NCBI GenBank assembly: GCA_903847605.1
Contig: CAINED010000069.1
Coordinates: 1-46,574, forward strand
Direction of reading: 5' to 3'
DNA: 46,574 nt
Source of the DNA: an uncultured Hyphomicrobiales bacterium
GTDB lineage: Bacteria; Pseudomonadota; Alphaproteobacteria; Rhizobiales; Beijerinckiaceae
This document shows positions 17,497 through 26,267 of the stretch, one piece after another (the stretch's first letter is position 1; the number at the start of each line of letters is the position of its first letter). The position numbers and the translations under genes are program-made. A model generated the notes under the pieces. It searched no databases. It was given only the letters and a program-made list of their open reading frames with translations, and had not been told where the DNA came from.

Positions 17497-19259
17497 CACT
17501 TCGGCAGCGCGAACACGTAGATGGCGTTGTGATTGCGAATAGCGCGCACGCTCCTTGCGATGCTCAATACGCCCGCTGTGCCCGATTGCCCGGCGCCTGT
17601 GAAGATCGCGACATATTGCCGACCATCCACTGCATAGGTGATCGTGCTCGTCATCACGACGCCGCCCACGATGGCTTCCCAGAGAATTTTGCCATTCTCC
17701 GCATCGAAGGCGCGGAAACGTCTGTTCACGTCGCCCCAGAACAAAAGCCCCCCGCCCGTCGTGAGCGCCGATCCGTTGCCCGGCGCGGCTTGCGTATGAA
17801 TGACGTCCATCTTGCCGGTGGAGAGATTGATCTTGGCGATGCCGGCATATTTGTTGATGTCCGCGCCCGGCCGCAGGATGCCAAAGCGTTTGCCGAAACC
17901 AAGCGGGTTAGCCTGCCGGGCTTCCATGCTCAGGCACTGGTCGTGGAAGGGCACGTAGAGCGAATTCAGGCCGGGGTGATAGGCCGTCGACCAGTAGGAC
18001 CGCGTGTTGTGGAAGCAGGTGATGACGACATCGCCCTCCTTCTTCATAACATTGTTCCAGTTGATCTCGACCTTGCCGCTGACCGGATCGATGTTCGACA
18101 CGTTGTATTGTGGAATGTCGTAGGGAAACGGCGAGCCCCACAGAAACTGGCCATTATTCTTGTCCAGCGCGAATATGCCGCCGCCTTCGCCGACTGCGAT
18201 CACCATGTCGCGCTGTTCGCCGCGCTTCACATTCGGGTTGATCCATTTCGCGGATTTCGGATCTGGATCGAAGGGCGCGCGCACGATGGTGCGTTCATGA
18301 ATGTGATCGGCGTCCCAGTCGTCGCCCGGCAGATGCTGATAATACCATTTCAGCTTGCCGGTCTCGACATCGAGCGCCACGGTGGAATTCGAATAGAGTT
18401 CCGCTGGCGCAATGCGCGAAACGCCGTCCGGATTGCCATGGCGTTTGAGGCGCGTGTAAGGCTTTTGATTGGCGATGGCCCAGAAGACCGTCTTCGTGGC
18501 AGGATCGTAGGAGCCGGGCAGTCCCCACGAACTTGCGATGCGCTGATCGTCGGGCATGTTGCCCCAGGTGTCGCCGCCGGGTTCGCCGGTGCGCGGCGCC
18601 GTGTAGAATTTCCACAACTCCTTGCCGGTGGCGGCGTCATGCGCGGCGATGAAACAGCCGGCCCAGGTTTCGCAGGAGCGGTTCGAGATCACCTTTCCAT
18701 CGGCGATCATCACGCCGCCGGTATGCTGGCTTTTCGTCGCGGGCGCGGTGACCTGCGTCTGCCAGCGCAGCTTGCCGTCCTTGATGCCGATAGCGACTAT
18801 GAAGCCGTCGGGTGCGTCGTAGTAGAGCATGTCCTGCCAGATCGCGAGCGACTTGGAGCGCGCGCTTTGCGGGCTGCCGACGAATTCCGCGACTTCGCGC
18901 GAATACTCGCGCCGGTATTCCCACAGGAAATCGCCGGTCTTGGCATCGAGCGCGAGTATGCCTGCGCCGGGATCGTAGGCGAACATCACGCCCTGATAGA
19001 CGAGCGGCGTCGATTCCTGCGTGCCAACCGACAGGCCACGCGACCACGCCAGCGTCAGGTTCTTCGCGTTGTCTTTATTGATCTGGTTGAGCGGGCTGTA
19101 GCGTTGCTCGTCGTGCGTTCTGTTGATCATCAGCCAGTCGGCCGGATCGGGGTTTTGCAACACTTCGGTGGTGACAGGTTTCAAATCGGTCTGGGCGATA
19201 GCGCCCGTCGCAAAGGCCGCGCACATGGCTGTCGCCGCCAGCAGGTTTCTGCGGATCAT
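17496..19259 (-). CDS. PQQ-type beta-propeller dehydrogenase, atypical active site
   Basis: The 587-residue protein starts with a Sec signal (cleavage near A-I-A-Q, residue 22) and is an eight-bladed quinoprotein propeller with repeated blades ending in LDAKTGDFLW, DAATGKELWKF, LDVETGKLKWYYQ and FDAENGKILWE. It resembles methanol/ethanol dehydrogenases but lacks their vicinal Cys-Cys: the region aligned with CCDxVNRG (about residues 120-140) has no cysteine. The catalytic Asp of the GDN motif, expected 11 residues before D297, aligns with A286-E287. N264 and the GGDTWGN segment are kept. It is either an alcohol dehydrogenase subfamily with a changed base or a propeller with another role. No cytochrome partner is adjacent. 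GGGAGGAAAGC precedes the ATG. Confidence 0.85.
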   Translation of the reverse strand: MIRRNLLAATAMCAAFATGAIAQTDLKPVTTEVLQNPDPADWLMINRTHDEQRYSPLNQINKDNAKNLTLAWSRGLSVGTQESTPLVYQGVMFAYDPGAGILALDAKTGDFLWEYRREYSREVAEFVGSPQSARSKSLAIWQDMLYYDAPDGFIVAIGIKDGKLRWQTQVTAPATKSQHTGGVMIADGKVISNRSCETWAGCFIAAHDAATGKELWKFYTAPRTGEPGGDTWGNMPDDQRIASSWGLPGSYDPATKTVFWAIANQKPYTRLKRHGNPDGVSRIAPAELYSNSTVALDVETGKLKWYYQHLPGDDWDADHIHERTIVRAPFDPDPKSAKWINPNVKRGEQRDMVIAVGEGGGIFALDKNNGQFLWGSPFPYDIPQYNVSNIDPVSGKVEINWNNVMKKEGDVVITCFHNTRSYWSTAYHPGLNSLYVPFHDQCLSMEARQANPLGFGKRFGILRPGADINKYAGIAKINLSTGKMDVIHTQAAPGNGSALTTGGGLLFWGDVNRRFRAFDAENGKILWEAIVGGVVMTSTITYAVDGRQYVAIFTGAGQSGTAGVLSIARSVRAIRNHNAIYVFALPK

Positions 19260-19346
19260 GCTTTCCTCCCGTCGCCGTCCCGTCTTGAGAGTGCGGGGCG
19301 AAACGTAACGGTCAGGCTAGACCAAAAAGCCAAGCTGTCAAAACGC

Positions 19347-19901
19347 TTATCGCGTCAGATGGGTGACTAGGATTTGCGTTCCGATGAGGATGAGGCCGAT
19401 GCCGCCAAGGCATTCCGCCCAGCGGCCCGTGCGTTCACCGATCACGCCGCCGAGGCGCATGCCGATCAATGTCATCGCGAAGGTGACGAAGCCGATGGCG
19501 GCCAGCGTCAGTATAACGTTGCTGGTGAACAGGGCGAGCGTGATGCCCGCCGCAGTCGCATCCACGCTGGTGCCAAGCGCGGTCGCGAACACGACGGCCC
19601 AGGTCGGCGTGGCCGCTGATTTCGCTTCCACCTCGGGGTGAAAGCTTTTCCAGACCATGCGTGCGCCGAGAACGGCAAGGATTCCAAAAGCGATCCAGTG
19701 GTCGTAGTCCTCGATCGCTCCAGCAAACTGGCGGCCCAGCAGGTAGCCGATGAGCGGCGCGAGCGCTTCGAGCGCGCCGAAGCCGAGGGCGATGCCCGCG
19801 GTCCGCATCCACGACATGTTCGGGAATCGCGCGCCCTTGGCGATGGAGGCGGCAAAGGCGTCGGTCGAAAGGCCGAAGGCGAGAATGGCGGTCTGCAACA
19901 C
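19347..19901 (-). CDS. mntP: Manganese efflux pump MntP
   Basis: The 184-residue protein fits the MntP (YebN) family of six-helix Mn(II) exporters, both in length and in two internally repeated halves. The first half has [14 protein letters not shown] with D14, the second [10 protein letters not shown] with D114; these paired acidic residues are essential for manganese export in studied homologues. Further family features are [17 protein letters not shown] and LGARMVWKS. The start is GTG at 19901. A hairpin directly upstream covers the ribosome binding region, and I do not see a consensus yybP-ykoY manganese riboswitch. The gene stands alone. Confidence 0.92.
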   Translation of the reverse strand: MLQTAILAFGLSTDAFAASIAKGARFPNMSWMRTAGIALGFGALEALAPLIGYLLGRQFAGAIEDYDHWIAFGILAVLGARMVWKSFHPEVEAKSAATPTWAVVFATALGTSVDATAAGITLALFTSNVILTLAAIGFVTFAMTLIGMRLGGVIGERTGRWAECLGGIGLILIGTQILVTHLTR

Positions 19902-19938
19902 GGGGTAAATCCGGAAAGAGGTTGTGCGGCTTTACCCG
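19901..19938 (-). promoter_or_regulatory. Hairpin abutting the mntP start codon
   Basis: On the minus strand, CGGGTAAA (19931-19938) and TTTACCCCG (19901-19909) form a stem with possible extra CCG/CGG pairs inside, and the start GTG follows at once. Such a structure would mask the ribosome binding site. Whether it responds to manganese is not known. Confidence 0.35.
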
Positions 19939-20118
19939 GTCGACTGAATAAAGGCAAGCAAAAACAGATACTTGTACATTAAGCCCGAGAGTGTAGCCAA
20001 GGCTGCATCGGCTTGAACGATCCTAAACCAGTTGTGATAGCCCCGCGTTTTCAATCGGTAGCGCGTTCCCCCTCAATGGCGTATTGAATGCGCCACGATG
20101 TGGATAAGGAGTATTTCC

Positions 20119-21048
20119 ATGCGTCATCTGTTCAATTCGCTGGCGGTGGTCGCCGGTCTTTCCCTGGCCGTGCCCGCATTGGGGCAGCCTCTGGTCGATT
20201 CGGAATGGCTGAAGTCCAATCTCGACAAGCCCAATGTCGTGGTCCTCGACGTCACCGGGCGCACGCAGGAGCAATATCAGGCCGGGCATGTGCCCGGCGC
20301 GATCTTCACCGACTACGCCAAGGACGGCTGGCGCGTGAATGTCGGCGGCGTCGCCGGCAAGGTGCCGCCGCCTGCCAATCTGGAAAAGCTGATCGGCTCG
20401 CTCGGCATCGACAACAATACCCATGTCATCCTGGTGCCGCTCGGCGAGCGCGCGCTGGACATGGGCACGGCGACCCGCATCTACTGGACCTTCAAGGTCG
20501 TCGGCCACGACAAGGTTTCGATTCTCGATGGCGGTTTCACCGACTGGTCGAAGATCGATCCCAAGACCAAGCAGCGCGTCTATCAGCTGGCGACCGGCGG
20601 CGCGCAGGCGCAGCCCAAGACCTTCAAGGCGAGCTTGCGCGAGGAAATGCTGGTTTCGTCGGCGGATATCCAGAAAGCCATCGCCAATAATGTGCCGCTC
20701 GTCGATAACCGGCCGAACGATTTTTACGTCGGCATCAGCGTCAGCCCCGCGGCCACGCGCCCCGGCACCATTCCCGGCGCGAAGAACGTGCAGGAAAGCT
20801 TTATCACGCGGAACGGCGGCGGGTCCTTCCGCTCGGCGGCGCAGTTGAAGCAGATTTTCGCCGCGCAGGGCGTGCCGGCCGAGGGCGAACAGATCAGCTT
20901 CTGCAACACCGGCCACTGGGCCTCGCTCGGCTGGTTCGCGGCGCATGAACTCATGGGCAACACGAAAGCCAAAATGTACGACGGCTCGATGTCCGAGTGG
21001 TCGCGCGGCAAGGATCTGCCGGTCGAGCAGAAAGTGAAGCTCGACTGA
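20119..21048 (+). CDS. Exported tandem-rhodanese sulfurtransferase
   Basis: This 309-residue protein has a Sec signal peptide (about residues 1-22, ending A-L-G-Q) and two rhodanese modules. The first (about 25-150) lacks a catalytic cysteine: the loop position reads VPLGERALDMG. The second (about 180-300) has C262 in the loop FCNTGHWASLGW, so only this one can carry a persulfide. Family members move sulfur from thiosulfate or mercaptopyruvate to an acceptor; export points to a periplasmic sulfur-handling role. AAGGAG lies 8 bases before the chosen ATG; an in-frame ATG 21 bases upstream would spoil the signal peptide. No sulfur-oxidation genes are nearby. Confidence 0.9.
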   Translation: MRHLFNSLAVVAGLSLAVPALGQPLVDSEWLKSNLDKPNVVVLDVTGRTQEQYQAGHVPGAIFTDYAKDGWRVNVGGVAGKVPPPANLEKLIGSLGIDNNTHVILVPLGERALDMGTATRIYWTFKVVGHDKVSILDGGFTDWSKIDPKTKQRVYQLATGGAQAQPKTFKASLREEMLVSSADIQKAIANNVPLVDNRPNDFYVGISVSPAATRPGTIPGAKNVQESFITRNGGGSFRSAAQLKQIFAAQGVPAEGEQISFCNTGHWASLGWFAAHELMGNTKAKMYDGSMSEWSRGKDLPVEQKVKLD

Positions 21049-21058
21049 GTTCAATGCG

Positions 21059-21085
21059 GCGGCAAGGGATGCCACCCTGCCGCCA
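21059..21085 (+). terminator. Hairpin after the rhodanese gene
   Basis: GGCGGCA pairs with TGCCGCC around a short inner stem just downstream of the stop codon. It lacks a T-run, so a terminator role is tentative. Confidence 0.3.
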
Positions 21086-21139
21086 CGAAAGCTGTGTTAG
21101 AGTTTCCGCCGGTGATTTGGGCGAGGGGCTCTGCGCAGC

Positions 21140-24100
21140 TTGAGATTTTTCCGCGAAACCCTGACCGTTCTGGCTCTGCTGCTCGTCGTTGCGCTGACGG
21201 CGGCACTCGCCGCGCCTTGGTTCATCGACTGGACCAAATATCGCGCCGATATCGAACGGCAACTTTCCGCCTCTACAGGTCTGCGCGTTACGATTGGCGG
21301 TCATATCGAGGCGCGCGTCCTGCCCTCGCCGCGCATTTCACTCGGCGATGTCCGCGTGCTGCGCGCCGAAGGCGATTCGCCGCTGGCCTCGACGAAAAAC
21401 GTGACGCTCGAAATTGCGCCGACGGCGCTGATGCGCGGCGACCTGCGGTTTACCGACATTCTGATCGACCGGCCCGAAGTCGACTTGTCGTTGGGAGAAG
21501 ACGGCAGTTTTTCGTTGCCAATGATCGCAGGGGTGCAACCCGATCATGTGACTTTGGAAAATGCCGTCGTCACCGGTGGCGCGCTACGGCTTTCGCTACC
21601 CGGGAGGGCCGACGCGATCCGTCTCGATGGCATTGGTCTCGAAGTTTCGGCGCTTTCGCTGGCAGGGCCGTGGCGGGGAGCAGGCTCGGTTCAGGTCGCC
21701 GGTCACACCGTCGCATTTCATTTCAATTCGGGCGTCGCCGAGGACAAGCGTCTGCGCGTCAAGTTCGCGATCGATCCGGCAGGCGATATTCCGCGCATGG
21801 AGTTCGACGGGGCGATCGTCGCTCAGGCGCAACGCGAGGGGCGCCAAGTTTACTCGCTTGAAGGTCAGGCGAAATTTCAGGGCGAATTCACAGGCTACGG
21901 ACTCAAGGCTGCATGGAATGTGGCAGGGCCATTGCGCGCCAACGCGCGCGGCATTGCGCTCGAGCCGCTGGAATTGCGGATGGGTACGGATGAGCGGCAA
22001 CTCGCCGCCACCGGCGCATTCGGCTATGTCGCGGGCGAAAAGCTCGCCGAATTGAAACTCGAAACACCGCGTATCGACGCCGATCAACTGACCGGCGCGC
22101 AAGGCAAGCCCGATGGAGCGATGGCAGCGCTGGGCGACTTTGTGGGGTCGCTGGTCTCGGGGCTGCGCACGCTGCCGCCGTTGCGCGTTTCATTTACGTC
22201 GCCGGCTGTAACCATCGGCGGCGATACGCTGGCCGATGTCGCCATGACCGTCGCGCCGCGCGACGAGCGTTCGGCCAGCGTGACGCTGCGCAGCGGATTG
22301 CCCGGACGCGCGTCGATTTCGCTCGAAGGCGATATCGAAGGCGGAAGCGCCGCCTATTTTCGTGGCCATGCGAAATTCAGTGCGCGCGATCCCGAACGCC
22401 TGTCTCAATGGGTGAAATCGGCCTCGCCCCTGCTCGCGATGCAGATTGCGACTTCGCCATTTCGCAGCGTCGATTTTTCAGGCGATATCGATATCTCCGC
22501 GGCAGGCTTTCTGGCGCGCAACGCCGACATCGGCGCCGACCGATCGCGATTTCGCGGGCTGATCAATTTCACCCGCGCTATCGGCAATGAACGCGCCCGC
22601 TTTGCATTCGATCTCACTTCGCCCGCGCTCGATCTCGATCATCTTCCCGATCTATCGGTTATGACTGCGGCTGCGACATCGGCGGATTTTTCCATCGCGC
22701 TCGATGCGCGCGCCGTGCGCCTTGCACGCGTAGGGCAGGGGATGGTCGACGCGGGGCAAATAAAACTGCGCGCGAAACGCGAGGGCGCGAATGTCGAGAT
22801 CGAGCAATTCGACATTGCCAATCTCGGCGGCGCGACCGTCAACGCACGCGGCATATCCGGTGCGGGAGGCGGACGTTTCGACTTCAAGCTCGAAGCCGAG
22901 CGTCTCGTCGAACTCGCGCAACTCTTTCAACGCATCGCGCCCGGCGTCTGGAGCGATGCGCTGGCGCAACGCGCCGTGTCGCTGTCGCCATCGACACTGA
23001 TTTTCTCGGCGCAAACCGAACGCGCCGGCGATGCCTTGCGCGTGACGAATCTTTCCTTCGAAGGCGCGGCGCGCGGCACGCGCGTGAGCGGCAACCTCGC
23101 GCCAGCCGGTGCGAATTCGCGCGAACTCTCGGCGCGGCTATCTCTCGCAAATGCGCAGACGCCGATGTTGTTGCGGCAGCTTGGGCTGGAAACCGTGCCG
23201 CTCGATCGCTTGCCGCCAAGCCGGATCGACATCGAAGCGACGGGCGCGCCGGAAAATGGATTTACGGTGCGCGCGCGCGCAACGCTCGCCAGCGTCAACG
23301 TCAGCTATGATGGCAAGGTGGGCGGCGCGCTGCCGCAGCCTGACGCCGACGGCAAGTTGCAGATCACGAGCCAGGATGCTTCGCCGCTGCTGCAAGTTCT
23401 GGCGCTCGCACTGCCCGACGCGACAGTGCGCGTTCCCGTCGAACTCACGGCAAATGTGCGTCTGCGCGCGGGTGCGCTGAATCTCGACCGGCTCGAAGGT
23501 GTCGCGTTGGGCAGCCGCGTGGCGGGATCGCTGATTTACGCGGGCGCGCAAGCTCAGACGCGCAAGCTCACCGGCGAATTACGCCTGGATACATTGACGC
23601 TCGAAAGCCTTGCGGCGCTCGTGCTCGGGCCCCGTCCGCCGGCGCGCGCCAATACGATATGGCCCGACTTCCGCTTTGCGGCGGCGATGGCGGAACCCGT
23701 TCCTGCCGATATTGCGATCAGTGCGGGCAGGGTGCTTCTCCCCAATGGCGGAACGGGCGAGAACGCACGCTTCCGACTCGAACTCGCGCCTAATCTCGTC
23801 GGCATATCGGATGCCGATATCAAACTGTCGAATGGGCAGTTGCGTGGCCGCGCCAGCATCAGGCGTGATGGAGCAAATGCTTCGCTTGCTGGGCAAGTGC
23901 TGTTTTCCGGTCCGATTGCGCAGGGAGACTGGTCCGGCGCTTTGAATAGCGACATTGAGTTTGCGGGGACCGGGCCCAGCTATGCCGCCATTGCGGGTGG
24001 CCTTGCAGGCAAAGGCAAAGCGACGGTTGAGAACCTGCGAATCGCCAATGCCGATCCGTCAGCTCTCACGCGCGTATTGGCGGCATCGGAAGAAATGGCC

Positions 24101-24829
24101 GATGTCACGGAAGGGCGGATATCCGCGACGCTGGCGCGCGAACTCGCAAAGTCCACGTTGCAACTCGGAAAAGCCTCCTTCGACATCGCCATCGCCGGCG
24201 GCATCGCTTCGCTGACGCAGACAGCGCCGGCAGCGCCGCGCGTCTCAGGCCAGTTCAACTTGCGGACGCTTGCGCTCGATGTGACGGCGGCTTTTCAGGC
24301 GCCGAAGCCCGACGGCTGGAACGCGCCTGCGCCTGAAGCGGCGATCCGATGGTCGGGGCCTGTCAACGCGCCGGCGCGGTCGCTTTCGCTGGCATCGCTT
24401 GTCAACGGGCTCGGCGCGCGCGCCATCGAGCGGGAGGCAGCGCGCATCGAATTGCTGGAATATGAAGCCCGCGAACGCGCGGCTTTCAACCGCCGCATCC
24501 GCTCGCGCGAATTCCTACAACAGCGCGAAACGGAAGTCGCGCTCTGGCATACAGAGCAGGCGCGCCGAGCGGTAGAAGAGCAGCGCAAGGCCGAGGAAGA
24601 GGCGCGCCGGCGTGAACAGCGCGAACAGGAAGAGCAGCGCGCCGCTGCCCGCCGCGCCGCCGCCGATGCGGAGCGCGAAAAGCGCGAGAAGGAACGGGCG
24701 AGCCGCCCTGTTACGACACCCGCGACCGGCGCGCCGATCCAGCTTGCGCCGACGCCTGCGGCTCCTGGCGCGCCCATTCTTCGCCCGCCGCCGGTGTTGA
24801 ACGATCCCGCCGCCGCCGGGCGCTATTGA
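21140..24829 (+). CDS. AsmA family protein, large, with charged C-terminal tail
   Basis: The 1229-residue protein starts with one N-terminal membrane helix (LTVLALLLVVALTAALAAPWF), followed by the AsmA signature FIDWTKYRADIERQLSASTG and the domain of unknown type that fills most of the periplasmic part. The AsmA-like C-terminal domain lies at about residues 900-1090. The last 130 residues are a coiled-coil-like stretch rich in E, R, A and Q, ending in a proline-rich tail. AsmA-type proteins are periplasmic beta-rich bridges implicated in lipid traffic to the outer membrane. The start codon is TTG at 21140 with GAGGGG upstream at a rather long spacing. Its stop overlaps the convergent RHH gene by 7 bases. 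Confidence 0.9.
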   Translation: MRFFRETLTVLALLLVVALTAALAAPWFIDWTKYRADIERQLSASTGLRVTIGGHIEARVLPSPRISLGDVRVLRAEGDSPLASTKNVTLEIAPTALMRGDLRFTDILIDRPEVDLSLGEDGSFSLPMIAGVQPDHVTLENAVVTGGALRLSLPGRADAIRLDGIGLEVSALSLAGPWRGAGSVQVAGHTVAFHFNSGVAEDKRLRVKFAIDPAGDIPRMEFDGAIVAQAQREGRQVYSLEGQAKFQGEFTGYGLKAAWNVAGPLRANARGIALEPLELRMGTDERQLAATGAFGYVAGEKLAELKLETPRIDADQLTGAQGKPDGAMAALGDFVGSLVSGLRTLPPLRVSFTSPAVTIGGDTLADVAMTVAPRDERSASVTLRSGLPGRASISLEGDIEGGSAAYFRGHAKFSARDPERLSQWVKSASPLLAMQIATSPFRSVDFSGDIDISAAGFLARNADIGADRSRFRGLINFTRAIGNERARFAFDLTSPALDLDHLPDLSVMTAAATSADFSIALDARAVRLARVGQGMVDAGQIKLRAKREGANVEIEQFDIANLGGATVNARGISGAGGGRFDFKLEAERLVELAQLFQRIAPGVWSDALAQRAVSLSPSTLIFSAQTERAGDALRVTNLSFEGAARGTRVSGNLAPAGANSRELSARLSLANAQTPMLLRQLGLETVPLDRLPPSRIDIEATGAPENGFTVRARATLASVNVSYDGKVGGALPQPDADGKLQITSQDASPLLQVLALALPDATVRVPVELTANVRLRAGALNLDRLEGVALGSRVAGSLIYAGAQAQTRKLTGELRLDTLTLESLAALVLGPRPPARANTIWPDFRFAAAMAEPVPADIAISAGRVLLPNGGTGENARFRLELAPNLVGISDADIKLSNGQLRGRASIRRDGANASLAGQVLFSGPIAQGDWSGALNSDIEFAGTGPSYAAIAGGLAGKGKATVENLRIANADPSALTRVLAASEEMADVTEGRISATLARELAKSTLQLGKASFDIAIAGGIASLTQTAPAAPRVSGQFNLRTLALDVTAAFQAPKPDGWNAPAPEAAIRWSGPVNAPARSLSLASLVNGLGARAIEREAARIELLEYEARERAAFNRRIRSREFLQQRETEVALWHTEQARRAVEEQRKAEEEARRREQREQEEQRAAARRAAADAEREKREKERASRPVTTPATGAPIQLAPTPAAPGAPILRPPPVLNDPAAAGRY

Positions 24830-25095
24830 TCTCTGCCGCCGTCCGGCAGACCGCGCGCCTCGTTCAGGACGTACACGCGGATCGCTGACGAGAGATTGGC
24901 TTCGCCACGTCCGGCGTCGATTTCACCAACGAGCGCGGCAAGGGACATTGCACGCATTCGCGCGCATTCGCGCAGCGCGTCCCAGAAGACAGCCTCGAGC
25001 GAGATCGAAGTGCGGTGGCCGGCAATGGACAGCGAATGTTTGATAACCCGCCCCGGCGGCAAAGCCGATGTGCTTGCCCGTTCGTTCGCGGTCAC
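24823..25095 (-). CDS. Ribbon-helix-helix domain protein (RHH_4-type)
   Basis: This 90-residue protein fits the small alphaproteobacterial ribbon-helix-helix family. The beta-strand is around VIKHSLSIAGHRTSISL, followed by two helices (EAVFWDALRECARMRAM and SLAALVGEIDAGRG) and the ending SSAIRVYVLNEARG. It is a probable DNA-binding protein, although targets are unknown. Its start overlaps the stop of the DUF4169 gene by 4 bases (ATGA), so the two are translationally coupled, and the pair follows sspB. Confidence 0.9.
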   Translation of the reverse strand: MTANERASTSALPPGRVIKHSLSIAGHRTSISLEAVFWDALRECARMRAMSLAALVGEIDAGRGEANLSSAIRVYVLNEARGLPDGGRDQ

Positions 25096-25298
25096 GACTT
25101 CGGCTTTTCGTTAGCCTTGATTTCGGCATCGCGCCTGTGAGCATCGAGCTGGCGCTGCGAAAGGGCGTTGCGCGCCTCCGTCAATTCGCGGTCGGCTTTC
25201 GTACGGCCGAATTGAAGGCGATTGGCCTCCGCCGCCTTCTGCGCCTCCTCGCGCGTCTTGCGCTTGCGGAATTGCCGGAGATTGACGATCTCGCTCAT
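25092..25298 (-). CDS. DUF4169 family protein
   Basis: The 68-residue, highly charged protein begins MSEIVNLRQFRKRKTRE and continues as an Arg/Lys/Glu-rich helix with no membrane segment or signal. The N-terminal IVNLRQFRK block is the hallmark of DUF4169, a small family of unknown function common in alphaproteobacteria. It lies 14 bases after the sspB stop and overlaps the RHH gene by 4 bases. The operon arrangement sspB-DUF4169-RHH suggests a link with regulated proteolysis, but no function is shown. Confidence 0.88.
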   Translation of the reverse strand: MSEIVNLRQFRKRKTREEAQKAAEANRLQFGRTKADRELTEARNALSQRQLDAHRRDAEIKANEKPKS

Positions 25299-25312
25299 GC
25301 GCCGACGCCCCG

Positions 25313-25996
25313 TCAGGTCTTCTTGCGGAACGCGTCGATGGAAACGACCTTGCCGGGCTCGTTGCCTCCTGCGGTCTGCGCTTCGGCATCCGGCTTGCCG
25401 CCGGGCTTTTCCTGCTCTTTCGCAGCCGGCTTATCTTGAGCCTTTTCCTGCGCCTTTTCCGGCGTTTTCGAAGTCTCGGACGATGCGTTGCCGGCTTTCG
25501 GCGTCAAACGTCGGGGCGCAGCGCTTTTCTCCTGCAGCGGTTCGTCCTTGTCTGCGGATTGCACCGGCACAGGCGCGAGGGGCCGGGCTGCCGGTGCCGG
25601 CGATTTTTCGGCGTCGCTTGCTTCGGCCACTTCGAATTTCAGCGCGAAGTGAACGGTCGGATCGACGAAGCTGGTGATGGCCTCGAAAGGAATCACCAGC
25701 TTTTCCGGAACCTGCTTGAAAGACAGGCCGACGCTGAATTCCTTTTCGCCAACGCTCAGATCCCAGAATTGATGTTGCAGGACGATCGTCATTTCGTCCG
25801 GATATTGTTTCAGCAGCCGCTCCGACATCTGCACGCCCCGCGCGCGGGTGCGAAAGCTGACATAAAAATGGTGATCGCCGGGAAAGCCGGTGCGCGAAAT
25901 GTCGATCAGGATGGAGCGGACCGCTCCACGCAAGGCTTCCTGGATGCGCAGATCGTAACGCATCAAATCCGGGGCATTTTTCTGTTTGTCCATCAT
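25313..25996 (-). CDS. sspB: SspB family ClpXP adaptor
   Basis: The 227-residue protein matches alphaproteobacterial SspB. The folded domain (about 1-135) has LMRYDLRIQEALRGAVRS, FYVSFRTRARGV and FEAITSFVDPTVHFALKFE. A long, low-complexity linker rich in P, A, K, E and Q follows (about 140-210). The protein ends VVSIDAFRKKT, which I take to be the ClpX-binding tail by analogy with other SspB proteins. SspB binds the ssrA tag and delivers tagged proteins to ClpXP. The tmRNA gene making that tag lies about 1.7 kb away. Two adjacent ATG codons (25996 and 25993) make the exact start uncertain by one residue. Confidence 0.93.
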   Translation of the reverse strand: MMDKQKNAPDLMRYDLRIQEALRGAVRSILIDISRTGFPGDHHFYVSFRTRARGVQMSERLLKQYPDEMTIVLQHQFWDLSVGEKEFSVGLSFKQVPEKLVIPFEAITSFVDPTVHFALKFEVAEASDAEKSPAPAARPLAPVPVQSADKDEPLQEKSAAPRRLTPKAGNASSETSKTPEKAQEKAQDKPAAKEQEKPGGKPDAEAQTAGGNEPGKVVSIDAFRKKT

Positions 25997-26267
25997 TCCT
26001 GTCCGCGGGCGCGTTTCCTCACGCCGAGTCTGCCGGGAGACTAAATCGCAGCCGCGCGAAGGGAAAGCAGCATTTGCGCGGCTTCAGGCCGCCGTCCGGA
26101 ACCGGAGGCCGGGCAGCCATCTTCGCATGCAAGCCTGCCACACGCTATCCACGGTTGCCGACGGTGGCCACAGGTATATCCTGCCACGCCAAAGCCGTAT
26201 TCGGCGATCTTCCTGACCTTGCCGCATGTTGGAGGCAGTATCCTCCCGAGCACCACGGAGAAATCTC

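Noticed and set aside
17529..19370. 613-codon plus-strand open frame opposite the PQQ-type gene
   Set aside because: It is antisense to a gene with a signal peptide and propeller repeats, and its composition is that of a shadow frame.
19902..20040. yybP-ykoY manganese riboswitch in the mntP leader
   Set aside because: I looked for the conserved GGGGAGUAGC-type and CUAC-type segments and did not find them in this leader. Only the start-codon hairpin is visible.
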